64,000 nt of DNA, taken from Pseudomonas sp. NFACC02 (lineage in GTDB: Bacteria > Pseudomonadota > Gammaproteobacteria > Pseudomonadales > Pseudomonadaceae). Location: the NCBI RefSeq assembly GCF_900110765.1, contig NZ_FOEO01000012.1, positions 62,001 through 126,000 of the forward strand, read 5' to 3'. Under the pieces are notes generated by a model, which saw only the letters and a program-made list of their open reading frames with translations, did not search any database and was not told the origin of the DNA. Positions 38,336 through 48,403 of this stretch are shown here, in pieces (the stretch's first letter is position 1; each line of letters opens with the position of its first letter). The position numbers were made by a program, and so were the translations under genes.

Positions 38336-39676
38336 CTACTCCAACCCCAACTTCTTCAACCGATAGCGCATTGATCTGAACGTCAGGTTCAATCGCTGCG
38401 CTGCGGCGGTCCGGTTCCAGCGCGTTTCTTCGAGTGCCTGGAGGATCAGCTTGCGTTCGATGCTTTCGAGGTAGTCTTCCAGATTGTCGATATTGGCCAG
38501 GCTCGGACCGTCTTCCTCGCTGGCGCTGACAGGCTCTGCCAGGCGCAGGTCGTCGGCGTCGATCTGGTCGTTTTCGCACAGCGTGTACGCACGCTCGAGC
38601 ATATTCTCCAGTTCACGGACGTTGCCTGGAAAACGGTAGCCCTTCAGCGCGTTCAGGGCTTGGGAGGTCAGGCGCGCAGATGGTAGGTCAGTGCCTTCAC
38701 CGAGGCGGCGAAGCACGTTGCTGGCGATTTCTTCGATGTCTTCGCGCCGCTCGCGCAGCGGTGGTACGCGCAGCTCGATGACATTGAGGCGGTAATACAA
38801 ATCCTGGCGGAAACGTTGGGCGGCCACTTCGACACCGAGGTCTTTATGCGTGGCGCACAGGATGCGGACATCCACCACGTGTTCCTGCTGGCCGCCAACG
38901 GCACGCACCGACTTTTCCTGGATGGCCCGCAGCAGCTTGACCTGCATCGGCAGCGGCAGGTCGGCGACTTCGTCGAGGAAGAGCGTGCCGCCATTGGCGG
39001 CCTGAAACAGCCCGGGTTTGTCTTCATGGGCACCGGTGAAGCTGCCTTTTCGGTGGCCGAAAAACTCGCTTTCCATGAGTTCCGTCGGGATAGCCCCGCA
39101 ATTGACCGGCACAAACGGCTTGTCGGCCCGCGGTCCTTGTTCGTGAATCAGCCGCGCGACCAATTCTTTACCGCTGCCTGATTCGCCGCTGATATAGATT
39201 GGCGCCTGACTGCGGGCCAGTTTGCCGATCTGCTTGCGTAAGGCCTGCATGGGCGGTGAATTGCCGAGCAGGCGATGGTCGATGCTGTTTTCGTTGGAAG
39301 GCGAGGCGTGCAGGCGCAATGCACTGCCCACTAACTCGCGCAGACGGCCTAAATCCACCGGTTTGGTGAGGAAATCGAACGCCCCTGCTTTCAGGGCATG
39401 GATGGCCGTGTCAACGCTCCCATGGGCAGTGATCATCGCCACGGGCACCTGAGTGTGGCGCTTCTGAATATGCTGCACGAGTTCGAGGCCGTTCCCGTCG
39501 GGCAGGCGCATGTCAGTCAGGCACAGGTCGAAAGGCTCCCGCGCCAGCCAGTCCTGAGCTTCTTTGACATTGCGCGCACTGCGCGTGTCCAGCTTCATTC
39601 GCCCCAGCGTGATCTCCAGCAATTCGCGAATGTCCGGTTCATCGTCGACGATCAGGATCTTTTGCCGTTGGCTCAT
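38336..39676 (-). CDS. pilR: Type IV pilus response regulator PilR (sigma-54 activator)
   Basis: A 446-residue NtrC-family activator of pilin transcription. The receiver domain has the phosphoacceptor Asp55 (LCLTDMRLP). The AAA+ domain has GESGSGKE (Walker A) and GSFTGA, a GAFTGA variant for sigma-54 contact. The C terminus is a Fis-like HTH ([19 protein letters not shown]). It overlaps functionally with pilS, 3 bases upstream. In P. aeruginosa PilR drives pilA and flagellar genes. Confidence 0.96.
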   Translation of the reverse strand: MSQRQKILIVDDEPDIRELLEITLGRMKLDTRSARNVKEAQDWLAREPFDLCLTDMRLPDGNGLELVQHIQKRHTQVPVAMITAHGSVDTAIHALKAGAFDFLTKPVDLGRLRELVGSALRLHASPSNENSIDHRLLGNSPPMQALRKQIGKLARSQAPIYISGESGSGKELVARLIHEQGPRADKPFVPVNCGAIPTELMESEFFGHRKGSFTGAHEDKPGLFQAANGGTLFLDEVADLPLPMQVKLLRAIQEKSVRAVGGQQEHVVDVRILCATHKDLGVEVAAQRFRQDLYYRLNVIELRVPPLRERREDIEEIASNVLRRLGEGTDLPSARLTSQALNALKGYRFPGNVRELENMLERAYTLCENDQIDADDLRLAEPVSASEEDGPSLANIDNLEDYLESIERKLILQALEETRWNRTAAAQRLNLTFRSMRYRLKKLGLE

Positions 39677-39679
39677 TGT

Positions 39680-41272
39680 TCAACTCAATTTGAACGGATG
39701 GGCGAAGGTGATCCGCATGCAGCTGCCGCCACCTTCCCGTGGTGTGTAATCCAGATTTGCCTGATTGCTTTCGCACAATTCACGCGAGAGGTACAGGCCC
39801 AAGCCGGTTCCTTTGCTTTCGGTGGTGAAAAAAGGCTCGAAAATCTTCGTCAGGTGTTCGGTGGCGACACCAGGGCCATCGTCCAGCACTTCCAGGCTGG
39901 GCAACTCGCTGTGCGGATCATGGAACAATCTGAGCCAGACCTGAGCTTTTTCGTGCAGTTGCCCGCTGTAGCGCAAGCCGTTCTGCACCAGATTGGTCAT
40001 GATCTGTTGCAACTGCTCGGCGTCCATGCGCGTGGTCAGGGTACCGCTGCCGGTTTCCAGATGCACAGACTGGCCGGCGGGCAGCCGACTGCGCAGGTCG
40101 TGGACGAAATGTTCGAGCCACAGCTTGAGGTCGAGCAGATGGGGTTCGGTCTGCCGTCGGCGGGACAGCTGCAAGACGTTCTCGATCACCAGATTCATCC
40201 GTTGCGATTGATCTTGAATGATTTCACTGAGACGCCGGTCCGGCCGGCTCAGTTCCTCCGATTCATGGAGCAACTGGGCCGCATGACTGATGGCCCCCAG
40301 CGGATTGCGGATCTCGTGGGCGATGCCCGCCGTCAGCCTGCCCAGCGCCGCAAGCTTGAGTTGTTGGGCTTGTTGGGAGATTTGCGAAAGGTCATCAAGA
40401 AATACCAGCGTGTGCCGGTGACTGCCGCGGGTCAGGGCAATGAAGCCCGGGCGCAGTACGGGGCCGATCGCTGACGTGGTCATGCTGCGCGGCGCCATGG
40501 AGGGGTTGATCAGCCATTGGCGCAAGCGCTCGACCAATTGGGGGGAATACGGATCGATGACTTCCCCGAGCAGGTGTTCATGCCCCAGCAAGGTCAACGC
40601 GCTCTGGTTGGCGAGCAGGACCTGACGGTTCGAGTCGAGTACCAGAATGCCTGTACGCATGCGCTGCAGAATCAGGGCGTTGAGCTGCTCCAGATTGTCG
40701 ACGTCGGCCGCCCGCTTCTCGGCGATGTCTTCGCTGACCTGAAGCCGGCGAGCCAGCGTCTGTACCAGCAGCGCTGCGGCGAAGCACAAGGCGCCGAGTG
40801 AGCCCGCCTGGACGAAGTGATTGGCCGCCGCGGGTTGGTGGTAACTGATGAAGAAGGTCAGGTAGATGATGCCGATGGCTGAAACGGCAGCAATCAGCAG
40901 CCCGGTGCGCTTGCGCAAGAGCACGTTGCTGATGGCGACCGACGCCACAATCAGGTTACCGATGCCGCTCGGGGCGCCACCTCCGGCATAGAACAGTGCG
41001 CACAGCGTCAGTGCGTCGGCCATCGCCAGCGCGAACAGTTGCCCCTGACGACTGGGCCGTTCAAGCAGGACAACGACGAGGATGTTGAAGACCAGGTACA
41101 GCCAGCAACCCGTGCGGAACAGTTCGATGTCGGCGAGCTCGAGCAGTTCGGCATCGAGGCTGCTGGAAATCAACAGCACCAGCAGAATGCCGATGCTCAG
41201 ACGGTACAGGTGATACAGCCGCAGAATGCGCTGGGCCTGTGGTGTGGCCAGCGACAGGGTTTCAGCGGTCAC
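39680..41272 (-). CDS. pilS: Type IV pilus sensor histidine kinase PilS
   Basis: A 530-residue membrane kinase. About six N-terminal helices (IGILLVLLISS; LFALAMADALTLCALFY; LGALCFAAALLVQTL) precede a PAS region. The H-box GIAHEIRNPLGAI has His319, the same number as in P. aeruginosa PilS. Catalytic motifs include NLVQNGLRYS (N-box), DDGPGV and GTGLGLYLSRELC. I chose GTG 41272 because it gives the standard 530 residues and overlaps the upstream PP0621-type gene by 11 bases. It senses pilin in the membrane and phosphorylates PilR. Confidence 0.94.
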   Translation of the reverse strand: MTAETLSLATPQAQRILRLYHLYRLSIGILLVLLISSSLDAELLELADIELFRTGCWLYLVFNILVVVLLERPSRQGQLFALAMADALTLCALFYAGGGAPSGIGNLIVASVAISNVLLRKRTGLLIAAVSAIGIIYLTFFISYHQPAAANHFVQAGSLGALCFAAALLVQTLARRLQVSEDIAEKRAADVDNLEQLNALILQRMRTGILVLDSNRQVLLANQSALTLLGHEHLLGEVIDPYSPQLVERLRQWLINPSMAPRSMTTSAIGPVLRPGFIALTRGSHRHTLVFLDDLSQISQQAQQLKLAALGRLTAGIAHEIRNPLGAISHAAQLLHESEELSRPDRRLSEIIQDQSQRMNLVIENVLQLSRRRQTEPHLLDLKLWLEHFVHDLRSRLPAGQSVHLETGSGTLTTRMDAEQLQQIMTNLVQNGLRYSGQLHEKAQVWLRLFHDPHSELPSLEVLDDGPGVATEHLTKIFEPFFTTESKGTGLGLYLSRELCESNQANLDYTPREGGGSCMRITFAHPFKLS

Positions 41273-41501
41273 GTGCAGCAGGGCCCTGCAGGCGATGCGC
41301 TTCGGTGCAATACCATTGCTGACCCTGGCTGAGCGCCCGGTCGCGCGGAACATGTACGCCACACTGCGCGCAACGCACCATTGGCGCGGCCTCGACCTCG
41401 GGCGCCGCAGGTTTTTGGCGCGCCGAGGGGCCCTTGGTCACGCGTTTGTACAACCAGATGACCGCCATGATCAGGGCGATCCACATAATCAAGCGAATCA
41501 T
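41262..41501 (-). CDS. PP0621 family protein (membrane-anchored zinc-ribbon-like)
   Basis: A 79-residue protein with one N-terminal helix (MIRLIMWIALIMAVIWLYKRV) and a cytoplasmic zinc-ribbon-like part, CAQCGVHVPRDRALSQGQ followed by WYCTEAH. The family is conserved immediately upstream of pilS in Pseudomonas, but its function is unknown. ATG 41501 starts directly at the helix; longer in-frame starts upstream are unlikely. Its stop overlaps the pilS start, so the genes are probably coupled. Confidence 0.82.
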   Translation of the reverse strand: MIRLIMWIALIMAVIWLYKRVTKGPSARQKPAAPEVEAAPMVRCAQCGVHVPRDRALSQGQQWYCTEAHRLQGPAARDR

Positions 41502-41602
41502 GTCTACCAGCTTATGAAGTGAAGATGCCGCAGTGTAGCCAAGGCGCTGTCTGCCGCACAGTGATCTGCGCCGATCCAGGCTGTCGGAAAACTGACTGAA
41601 AT

Positions 41603-41627
41603 AAAAAAGAGGCCTCAAAGGGCCTCT
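41603..41627 (-). terminator. Terminator of bamD
   Basis: On the minus strand AGAGGCC-ctttga-GGCCTCT is followed by TTTTT, about 30 bases after the bamD stop. Confidence 0.85.
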
Positions 41628-41657
41628 TTTCCAGTAGCGCTCATACCGCGACGTTGA

Positions 41658-42680
41658 TCAGTCGAAGAGACCGAACGTCATGTAGCTGAAGATCGAGCGG
41701 CTTTTTGGCGTGCCGTCATCATCTTCGTTTTTCTTGTCGGCTTCGTCGGGCTGGTTCTCAGGCAACAGGTCGGCCGGGATCGCTTCCTTGGCGTCCTGAT
41801 ACTGCTTGATCACGTCCTGGTTGGCGCGGGTTTCTCCCGGCGGCAACGGCGGACGGCTTTCGATCAGGCCCAGCGTCGCTTTCGACAGCCACGAGCGGTT
41901 GTCCGGATCGGGTGTACGCGGTTCGAACTTGCCATCGACCAGTTGCGGGAAGTCCGGGTAGTTGGCTTTCAGGACTTCCAGACTGGTGTCGGCCAGATCG
42001 TTCAGTTGCAGGCGCTGGTACGCCTCGACCATGACCGCAAGACCGTCCGGAACCGATGGCGTCTCCTGGAAGTTTTCAACCACGTAGCGGCCACGGTTCG
42101 CCGCCGCCACGTAGGCCTGGCGCGTCAGGTAGTAGTCGGCCACATGAATTTCGTACGCCGCCAGCAGGTTGCGCAGATAAATCATGCGCTGCTTGGCATC
42201 CGGCGCGTAGCGGCTGTTCGGAAAACGGCTGGTCAACTGGGCGAACTCGTTGTACGAGTCGCGCGCAGCCCCCGGGTCACGCTTGGTCTGATCCAGCGGC
42301 AGGAAGCGCGCGATGATGCCCACGTCCTGGTCGAACGACGTCAGGCCTTTCAGGTAGTAGGCGTAGTCGACGTTCGGGTGCTGCGGGTGCAGACGAATGA
42401 AGCGCTCGGCAGCGGTCTTCGCGGCTTCGGGCTCGCCGTTCTTGTAGTTGGCGTAGATCAGCTCCAGCTGCGCCTGGTCAGCATAGCGACCGAACGGGTA
42501 GCGGGATTCCAGCGCCTTGAGTTTTTCGGTTGCGCTGTTGTAGCTGTTGTTGTCCAGGTCGGCCTGCGCCTGCTGGTACAGCTCGACTTCACTGAGGTTT
42601 TCGTCGATGACTTCTTTCTTCGAAGAACAGGCAGCGGTAAGTCCGAGGATGGCTATCAGCAGCAGGTGTTTCACTTGCAT
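41658..42680 (-). CDS. bamD: Outer membrane assembly lipoprotein BamD (ComL)
   Basis: A 340-residue lipoprotein of the beta-barrel assembly machine. The signal peptide [18 protein letters not shown] ends in a lipobox with Cys18. TPR-type repeats follow ([56 protein letters not shown]). The C-terminal ~100 residues form a charged extension, longer than E. coli BamD but usual for Pseudomonas. ATG 42680 is preferred because it starts at the signal peptide. It is divergent from rluD, as in most gamma-proteobacteria. Confidence 0.95.
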   Translation of the reverse strand: MQVKHLLLIAILGLTAACSSKKEVIDENLSEVELYQQAQADLDNNSYNSATEKLKALESRYPFGRYADQAQLELIYANYKNGEPEAAKTAAERFIRLHPQHPNVDYAYYLKGLTSFDQDVGIIARFLPLDQTKRDPGAARDSYNEFAQLTSRFPNSRYAPDAKQRMIYLRNLLAAYEIHVADYYLTRQAYVAAANRGRYVVENFQETPSVPDGLAVMVEAYQRLQLNDLADTSLEVLKANYPDFPQLVDGKFEPRTPDPDNRSWLSKATLGLIESRPPLPPGETRANQDVIKQYQDAKEAIPADLLPENQPDEADKKNEDDDGTPKSRSIFSYMTFGLFD

Positions 42681-42831
42681 GGCGGCTTGCGTCCCTATAA
42701 CGGCCTGCTGTCTTGCGCAGGACCGTCCTGTTATGATGGGCGCCCCGTGGAACCCCCGGGACAAAAGACGCCGTATTTAACCACAAGCGCACAGCCGAAA
42801 CCAAAGGCCAGTGCCACCTCCTAGTTTGAGC

Positions 42832-43794
42832 ATGTCTGAGATCATAGAACTCCGCGCAGAGGTGCCGTCCGAATTGGGCGGTCAACGCCTCGACCAAGTC
42901 GCCGCCCAACTCTTCGACGAGCACTCGCGCTCGCGCCTTTCCGCCTGGATCAAAGACGGCCGCCTGACTGTGGACGGAGGCGTTCTGCGCCCGCGTGACA
43001 TCGTGCACGGCGGTGCCGTACTGGTCCTCAAGGCCGAGCAAGAGGCTCAGGGTGAATGGGTCGCGCAGGACATCGAACTGGACATCGTTTATGAAGACGA
43101 CCAGATTCTGGTGATCAACAAGCCGGCCGGACTGGTTGTCCACCCGGCCGCCGGTCACGCCGATGGCACGCTGCTCAATGCCTTGCTGCATCACGTGCCG
43201 GACATCATCAACGTCCCGCGTGCCGGCATCGTGCACCGTCTGGACAAGGACACTACCGGATTGATGGTGGTCGCCAAGACCATCCAGGCGCAGACCCAGT
43301 TGGTCACTCAGCTGCAGAATCGTAGCGTCAGCCGTATTTATGAATGCATCGTGATCGGTGTCGTGACGGCCGGTGGCAAGATCAACGCGCCGATCGGCCG
43401 TCATGGTCAGCAACGTCAGCGCATGGCGGTGATGGAAGGCGGCAAGCCTGCGGTCAGTCACTATCGCGTTCTTGAGCGTTTCCGTTCCCATACGCATGTC
43501 CGGGTCAAACTGGAAACCGGCCGTACGCACCAGATTCGTGTGCACATGGCGCACATCAACTTTCCGCTGGTGGGCGATCCGGCCTACGGCGGTCGTTTCC
43601 GCATTCCGCCAGCGGCCAGCGCCACGATGGTCGAGTCGCTGAAACATTTCCCGCGTCAGGCGCTGCATGCGCGTTTCCTTGAGCTGGATCATCCGACGAC
43701 CGGTCAGCGCATGAGCTGGGAATCGCCGTTGCCGGATGATTTTGTCTGGCTTCTGTCGCTGCTCAAGCAGGACCGTGAGGCATTTGTCGGATGA
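42832..43794 (+). CDS. rluD: 23S rRNA pseudouridine(1911/1915/1917) synthase RluD
   Basis: A 320-residue rRNA-modifying enzyme acting on helix 69. It has an N-terminal S4 RNA-binding domain (QRLDQVAAQLFDEHSRSRLSAWIKDG) and the catalytic motif HRLDKDTTGLMV with the nucleophilic Asp. GRTHQIRVHMAH is the conserved RluA-family segment. ATG 42832 gives MSEIIELRAEVP. The stop overlaps the pgeF start by ATGA. Confidence 0.96.
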   Translation: MSEIIELRAEVPSELGGQRLDQVAAQLFDEHSRSRLSAWIKDGRLTVDGGVLRPRDIVHGGAVLVLKAEQEAQGEWVAQDIELDIVYEDDQILVINKPAGLVVHPAAGHADGTLLNALLHHVPDIINVPRAGIVHRLDKDTTGLMVVAKTIQAQTQLVTQLQNRSVSRIYECIVIGVVTAGGKINAPIGRHGQQRQRMAVMEGGKPAVSHYRVLERFRSHTHVRVKLETGRTHQIRVHMAHINFPLVGDPAYGGRFRIPPAASATMVESLKHFPRQALHARFLELDHPTTGQRMSWESPLPDDFVWLLSLLKQDREAFVG

Positions 43795-44531
43795 GTGACG
43801 TCGTGGCGGACTGGCTGATTCCTGACTGGCCTGCGCCGGGCAGTATCAAATCGTGCGTCACGACTCGTGCGGGCGGCATCAGCGTTGCCCCGTTCGACAG
43901 CTTCAATCTGGGTGATCACGTTGACGACGATCCTGCAGCCGTTGCGCATAACCGTTCGCTGCTGACGTCGTGTCTGCACATCCAGCCCGCCTGGCTCAAG
44001 CAGGTCCACGGCATCAACGTCGTCGAAGCATCCCCCTCCGACGTGTTGCAGGCCGACGCCAGCTGGAGCCAGACGCCGGGCGTTGCCTGCACCATCATGA
44101 CGGCTGACTGCCTGCCTGCTCTGTTCTGTAATCGCCAAGGCACTCAGGTGGCGGCGGCACATGCCGGATGGCGAGGGTTGGCTGCGGGCGTGCTGGAAGC
44201 GGCGGTCGACAGTTTTGCCGATGCGCCCTCACAAATTCTGGTCTGGCTGGGCCCGGCGATAGGCCCGCAGGCTTTCGAAGTGGGGCCGGAAGTCCGTGAT
44301 GCCTTTATCGCCACGCACCCTGAGGCTATCGAAGCCTTTGTGCCCAGCGTCAACGCGGGCAAATTGATGGCCGATATCTACCAACTGGCGCGTCTGCGTC
44401 TGGCGGCGCATGGCGTGACGGCGGTGTACGGAGGCGGTTTGTCGACTTATAACGACGAACGCTTCTTCTCCTACCGCCGTGGAGCGCGCACCGGGCGGTT
44501 TGCGTCGTTGGTGTGGATTGACGCAGTCTGA
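43791..44531 (+). CDS. pgeF: Peptidoglycan editing factor / purine nucleoside phosphorylase PgeF (YfiH)
   Basis: A 246-residue multicopper-oxidase-like fold (DUF152) protein. The metal site is seen in MTADCLPALFC, AAAHAGWRGL and the earlier WLKQVHG (His and Cys residues). Family members act on purine nucleosides and guard peptidoglycan composition by removing misincorporated residues. Coupled to rluD by ATGA overlap, and followed by a REP-type element and then clpB; the rluD-pgeF-clpB order is conserved. Confidence 0.93.
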   Translation: MSDVVADWLIPDWPAPGSIKSCVTTRAGGISVAPFDSFNLGDHVDDDPAAVAHNRSLLTSCLHIQPAWLKQVHGINVVEASPSDVLQADASWSQTPGVACTIMTADCLPALFCNRQGTQVAAAHAGWRGLAAGVLEAAVDSFADAPSQILVWLGPAIGPQAFEVGPEVRDAFIATHPEAIEAFVPSVNAGKLMADIYQLARLRLAAHGVTAVYGGGLSTYNDERFFSYRRGARTGRFASLVWIDAV

Positions 44532-44541
44532 AATGCCCGTT

Positions 44542-44674
44542 GTAGGAGCGTGGCTTGTCCCGCGAACGGCTGCGAAGCAGTCGTAAATCCGGCCAATGTG
44601 CTAGATCAATAGGCCCGCAGGCTCAGGATTTACTGCCGCTTCGCGCCAGATCGCGGGACAAGCCACGCTCCTAC
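44542..44674. repeat. REPIN-like long inverted repeat
   Basis: Perfect 24-base arms (44542-44565, beginning GTAGGAGCGTGGCTTGTCCC, and its complement at 44651-44674) enclose 85 bases, with further inner pairing (GCAGTCGTAAATCC with GGATTTACTGC). This is the doublet form of Pseudomonas REP sequences, mobilised in trans by RAYT transposases. It lies between pgeF and clpB, occupying much of this 326-base gap. Confidence 0.82.
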
Positions 44675-44756
44675 TGTTCGTCGCATTGCCCTTTCGCATT
44701 TTCTCCCGCTAATCCCCCTCAACAAGCTAATGTTGATCTGTGTCAAGCATCCACCG

Positions 44757-44784
44757 CTTGAATCCTGTGCAATTGGCCACATCT
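44757..44784 (+). promoter_or_regulatory. Heat-shock (sigma-32) promoter of clpB
   Basis: CTTGAAT and CCACATCT with a 13-base spacer match the RpoH consensus (CTTGAAA-N13/14-CCCCATNT). It lies 74 bases upstream of the clpB start. Confidence 0.8.
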
Positions 44785-44857
44785 AAAGGGCTATCTGGCA
44801 GGTTTTCTTCATTCAGGTGTGTTCATTGCTCCGGCCTGCCCATTAGGAAGGTGACCA

Positions 44858-47422
44858 ATGCGTATTGACCGTTTAACCAGCAAATTACAGCTCGCTTTAT
44901 CTGATTCTCAGTCCCTGGCGGTGGGTATGGACCATCCCGCCATCGAGCCTGCGCACCTCATGCAGGCATTGCTTGAACAGCAGGGTGGGTCGATCAAACC
45001 CCTGTTGCTGCAAGTCGGCTTCGACATCAACAGCCTGCGCAAGGCGTTGAGCAAGGAGCTTGATCAACTGCCAAAAATTCAGAACCCGACCGGCGACGTG
45101 AACATGTCGCAGGACCTGGCGCGCCTGCTCAATCAGGCCGACCGGCTGGCGCAGCAAAAAGGCGATCAGTTCATCTCCAGCGAACTGGTGCTGCTCGCGG
45201 CGATGGATGAAAACAGCAAGCTGGGCAAGTTGCTGCTGGGGCAGGGCGTCAGCAAGAAAGCCTTGGAAAATGCCATCAGCAACCTGCGAGGCGGCGATGC
45301 TGTCAACGACCCGAACGCCGAAGAGTCCCGTCAGGCCCTGGACAAATACACCGTCGACCTGACCAAGCGGGCGGAAGAGGGCAAGCTCGATCCTGTGATC
45401 GGTCGTGACGACGAAATCCGTCGGACCATTCAGGTACTGCAGCGCCGGACCAAGAACAACCCGGTGCTGATCGGTGAGCCCGGGGTCGGTAAAACCGCCA
45501 TCGCCGAAGGCCTGGCTCAGCGCATCATCAATGGCGAAGTACCGGACGGCCTGAAAGGCAAGCGCCTGTTGTCGCTGGACATGGGCGCGCTGATTGCGGG
45601 TGCCAAGTTCCGGGGCGAGTTTGAAGAGCGATTGAAAGCGTTGCTCAACGAACTGTCCAAGCAGGAAGGCCAGGTCATCCTGTTTATCGACGAATTGCAC
45701 ACCATGGTCGGCGCAGGCAAGGCCGAAGGTTCGATGGATGCCGGCAACATGCTCAAGCCCGCCCTGGCGCGCGGCGAGTTGCACTGCGTGGGTGCCACGA
45801 CGCTCAACGAGTACCGCCAGTACATAGAGAAGGACGCAGCCCTTGAGCGCCGCTTCCAGAAAGTGCTGGTGGATGAGCCGAGCGAAGAGGACACCATTGC
45901 GATCCTGCGTGGCCTGAAAGAGCGCTACGAAGTTCACCACAAAGTGGCGATCACGGACGGCGCGATCATTGCGGCGGCCAAACTCAGCCATCGTTACATC
46001 ACGGATCGGCAACTGCCGGACAAGGCCATCGACCTGATCGACGAAGCTGCCAGCCGCATTCGCATGGAAATCGATTCCAAGCCTGAAGTGCTGGATCGCC
46101 TCGAGCGTCGCTTGATTCAACTGAAGGTTGAGTCCCAGGCGCTTAAAAAGGAAGACGACGAGGCGGCGATCAAGCGCCTTGAGAAACTTCAGGAAGAAAT
46201 CGAGCGTCTGGAGCGCGAATACGCCGATCTGGAAGAAATCTGGACCTCGGAAAAAGCCGAAGTGACCGGTTCTGCGCAGATTCAGCAAAAGATCGAGCAA
46301 TCGCGCCAGGAACTGGAAGCGGCGCGTCGTCGAGGCGACCTGAACCGCATGGCCGAACTGCAATACGGTGTGATTCCGGACCTGGAGCGCAGCCTGCAAA
46401 TGGTCGATCAGCATGGCAAGCCCGAGAACCAGTTGCTGCGCAATAAGGTGACCGAGGAAGAAATCGCTGAAGTGGTTTCCAAGTGGACCGGTATTCCTGT
46501 GTCGAAAATGCTCGAAGGCGAGCGCGACAAGCTGTTGAAAATGGAAAGCCTGCTGCACGAGCGGGTGATCGGCCAGGACGAAGCGGTGGTGGCCGTGGCC
46601 AACGCGGTCCGTCGTTCGCGAGCCGGGTTGTCCGACCCGAATCGTCCGAGCGGTTCGTTCATGTTCCTTGGCCCGACCGGTGTGGGTAAGACCGAGTTGT
46701 GCAAGGCGCTGGCCGAATTTCTGTTCGACACCGAAGAGGCGATGGTCCGCATCGACATGTCCGAGTTCATGGAGAAGCATTCCGTGGCGCGTCTGATCGG
46801 TGCGCCTCCGGGATACGTCGGTTATGAAGAGGGTGGGTACCTGACCGAAGCCGTGCGCCGCAAGCCTTACTCGGTGATCCTGCTGGATGAAGTCGAGAAG
46901 GCGCACCCGGATGTCTTCAATATCCTGCTGCAAGTGCTGGAAGACGGTCGCCTGACCGACAGCCACGGACGTACGGTCGACTTCCGTAACACGGTCATCG
47001 TCATGACCTCGAACCTGGGGTCGGCGCGGATTCAGGAGCTGGTGGGTGATCGCGAGGCTCAGCGTGCTGCGGTGATGGATGCCCTGACTTCGCATTTCCG
47101 TCCGGAGTTCATCAACCGGGTCGATGAAGTGGTGATCTTCGAGCCGCTGGCCCGCGAGCAGATCGCCGGCATCACGGAGATCCAGTTGGGTCGCCTGCGT
47201 CAACGTCTGGCGGAGCGGGACCTGCGTCTGGAACTGGCGCCTGAAGCGATGGACAAGCTGATTGCAGTGGGCTATGACCCCGTGTACGGCGCACGGCCGT
47301 TGAAGCGGGCAATTCAGCGCTGGATCGAGAACCCGTTGGCTCAATTGATTCTGTCCGGCAGCTTCATGCCGGGTACCAGCATCAAGGGCACCGTGGTTGA
47401 CGACGAGATCGTTTTTGTCTGA
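44858..47422 (+). CDS. clpB: ATP-dependent disaggregase ClpB
   Basis: An 854-residue Hsp100 chaperone that rescues aggregates with DnaK. In order: Clp N-domain (~1-145), first AAA+ module ([13 protein letters not shown]), coiled M-domain (~400-530; heptad-rich around [14 protein letters not shown]), and second AAA+ module ([12 protein letters not shown]). The ClpP-binding tripeptide loop of ClpA/ClpX is absent, as expected. An RpoH-type promoter precedes it and a strong terminator follows it. Confidence 0.98.
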   Translation: MRIDRLTSKLQLALSDSQSLAVGMDHPAIEPAHLMQALLEQQGGSIKPLLLQVGFDINSLRKALSKELDQLPKIQNPTGDVNMSQDLARLLNQADRLAQQKGDQFISSELVLLAAMDENSKLGKLLLGQGVSKKALENAISNLRGGDAVNDPNAEESRQALDKYTVDLTKRAEEGKLDPVIGRDDEIRRTIQVLQRRTKNNPVLIGEPGVGKTAIAEGLAQRIINGEVPDGLKGKRLLSLDMGALIAGAKFRGEFEERLKALLNELSKQEGQVILFIDELHTMVGAGKAEGSMDAGNMLKPALARGELHCVGATTLNEYRQYIEKDAALERRFQKVLVDEPSEEDTIAILRGLKERYEVHHKVAITDGAIIAAAKLSHRYITDRQLPDKAIDLIDEAASRIRMEIDSKPEVLDRLERRLIQLKVESQALKKEDDEAAIKRLEKLQEEIERLEREYADLEEIWTSEKAEVTGSAQIQQKIEQSRQELEAARRRGDLNRMAELQYGVIPDLERSLQMVDQHGKPENQLLRNKVTEEEIAEVVSKWTGIPVSKMLEGERDKLLKMESLLHERVIGQDEAVVAVANAVRRSRAGLSDPNRPSGSFMFLGPTGVGKTELCKALAEFLFDTEEAMVRIDMSEFMEKHSVARLIGAPPGYVGYEEGGYLTEAVRRKPYSVILLDEVEKAHPDVFNILLQVLEDGRLTDSHGRTVDFRNTVIVMTSNLGSARIQELVGDREAQRAAVMDALTSHFRPEFINRVDEVVIFEPLAREQIAGITEIQLGRLRQRLAERDLRLELAPEAMDKLIAVGYDPVYGARPLKRAIQRWIENPLAQLILSGSFMPGTSIKGTVVDDEIVFV

Positions 47423-47452
47423 TCTGCTGCCTTCTATATAGAAGCTGTAAGA

Positions 47453-47479
47453 GGGCGCTCCTGGTGAGCGCCCTTTTTT
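47453..47479 (+). terminator. Terminator of clpB
   Basis: GGGCGCTC-ctggt-GAGCGCCC forms an 8-bp perfect stem followed by TTTTTT. Confidence 0.92.
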
Positions 47480-47579
47480 ATGCGCGGGTGATGGTGTATC
47501 TCGAACGCCTGATTTTCGGGATCGGAGGGTGTTCTCGAAAAAAAGTTGCAAATCATTGTCTTAAAAGCAATTTGGAGGG

Positions 47580-47607
47580 TTGACAGGTGTTTCTGGAAAT
47601 GTAGAAT
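47580..47607 (+). promoter_or_regulatory. Promoter of the tRNA cluster
   Basis: A consensus TTGACA and TAGAAT lie 16 bases apart, about 170 bases upstream of tRNA-Asn. The 354-base gap after clpB otherwise holds only the clpB terminator and leader sequence; I see no gene in it. Confidence 0.65.
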
Positions 47608-47776
47608 AGCGCGCCTCAGAGACGTGAACGCAGCGATGCAGACAGGTCAAAGAGGCTGAAAATGCAGGAGATTCAGGGTGGTATGTGCGGGATTCTTCTC
47701 GCAAAGATGTACTGAATTTGTTGTATTGAAGCGCGTCAAACGCTGCATCTGAAATTGATAGATTTGAAAAGATCGT

Positions 47777-47852
47777 TCCGTGATAGCTCAGTCGGTAGAG
47801 CAAATGACTGTTAATCATTGGGTCCCAGGTTCGAGTCCTGGTCACGGAGCCA
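47777..47852 (+). tRNA. tRNA-Asn (GTT)
   Basis: The acceptor TCCGTGA/TCACGGA, D-arm AGCTCAGTCGGTAGAGC, anticodon GTT in CTGTTAATC, and T-arm GGTTCGAGTCC form a complete cloverleaf with an encoded CCA. Confidence 0.97.
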
Positions 47853-47872
47853 ATTTCAAGAAGTAGTACCGT

Positions 47873-47949
47873 CGGGGTATAGCGCAGTCCGGTAGCGCGC
47901 CTGCTTTGGGAGCAGGATGTCAGGAGTTCGAATCCCCTTACCCCGACCA
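47873..47949 (+). tRNA. tRNA-Pro (TGG), copy 1
   Basis: The acceptor CGGGGTA/TACCCCG, anticodon TGG in CTTTGGGAG, T-arm GAGTTCGAATC and encoded CCA are present. The 77-base gene is identical to that at 48127-48203. Confidence 0.97.
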
Positions 47950-47955
47950 TTATTT

Positions 47956-48031
47956 GGGTCGTTAGCTCAGTTGGTAGAGCAGTTGGCTTTTAACCAATTG
48001 GTCGTAGGTTCGAATCCTACACGACCCACCA
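47956..48031 (+). tRNA. tRNA-Lys (TTT)
   Basis: The acceptor GGGTCGT/ACGACCC, anticodon TTT in CTTTTAACC, T-arm GGTTCGAATCC and encoded CCA are complete. Confidence 0.97.
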
Positions 48032-48126
48032 TTTTTGACCTGGCTTCATCGGGTTGAATCTTAGGGAGTGACGTCAGTTGCGTCACCCGCTCTGGAAACG
48101 CCTTACGAGGTGTTTCTTTGTTTCAA

Positions 48127-48203
48127 CGGGGTATAGCGCAGTCCGGTAGCGCGCCTGCTTTGGGAGCAGGATGTCAGGAGTTCGAATCCCCTTACCCCGA
48201 CCA
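48127..48203 (+). tRNA. tRNA-Pro (TGG), copy 2
   Basis: It is identical over all 77 bases to the copy at 47873-47949, with different flanks. It is the last tRNA before the terminator at 48272. Confidence 0.97.
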
Positions 48204-48271
48204 TTTTCGCCCAGGCAGTATCCGGGTAGAAAATAAGGTTCAAGCGCCATCCGCGCTGGGCCAACAAAAAA

Positions 48272-48295
48272 GGCGTCCTTCGGGACGCCTTTTTT
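48272..48295. terminator. Bidirectional terminator between the tRNA cluster and pstS
   Basis: GGCGTCC-ttcg-GGACGCC with a stable tetraloop is flanked by AAAAAA and TTTTTT, so it can end both the tRNA transcript (+) and pstS (-). Confidence 0.88.
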
Positions 48296-48403
48296 CGTTT
48301 CCGTGTTCCTGCTGTCCAGCTTTCTCCCATCCCATCCCGTCGCTGCGATGCAGGTGCCAGCAGAGCGGCACCTGCGGATGCGATTTGGGGCCGAGCCTGG
48401 TTT

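Noticed and set aside
44897..47551. An 884-codon open frame on the minus strand
   Set aside because: Antisense to clpB, with no domain pattern of its own; same codon-bias artefact.
47777..48203. tRNA cluster as an integration site for a genomic island
   Set aside because: No integrase, direct repeat of a tRNA 3' end or foreign gene block lies on either side; the second tRNA-Pro is a complete gene and not an att fragment.
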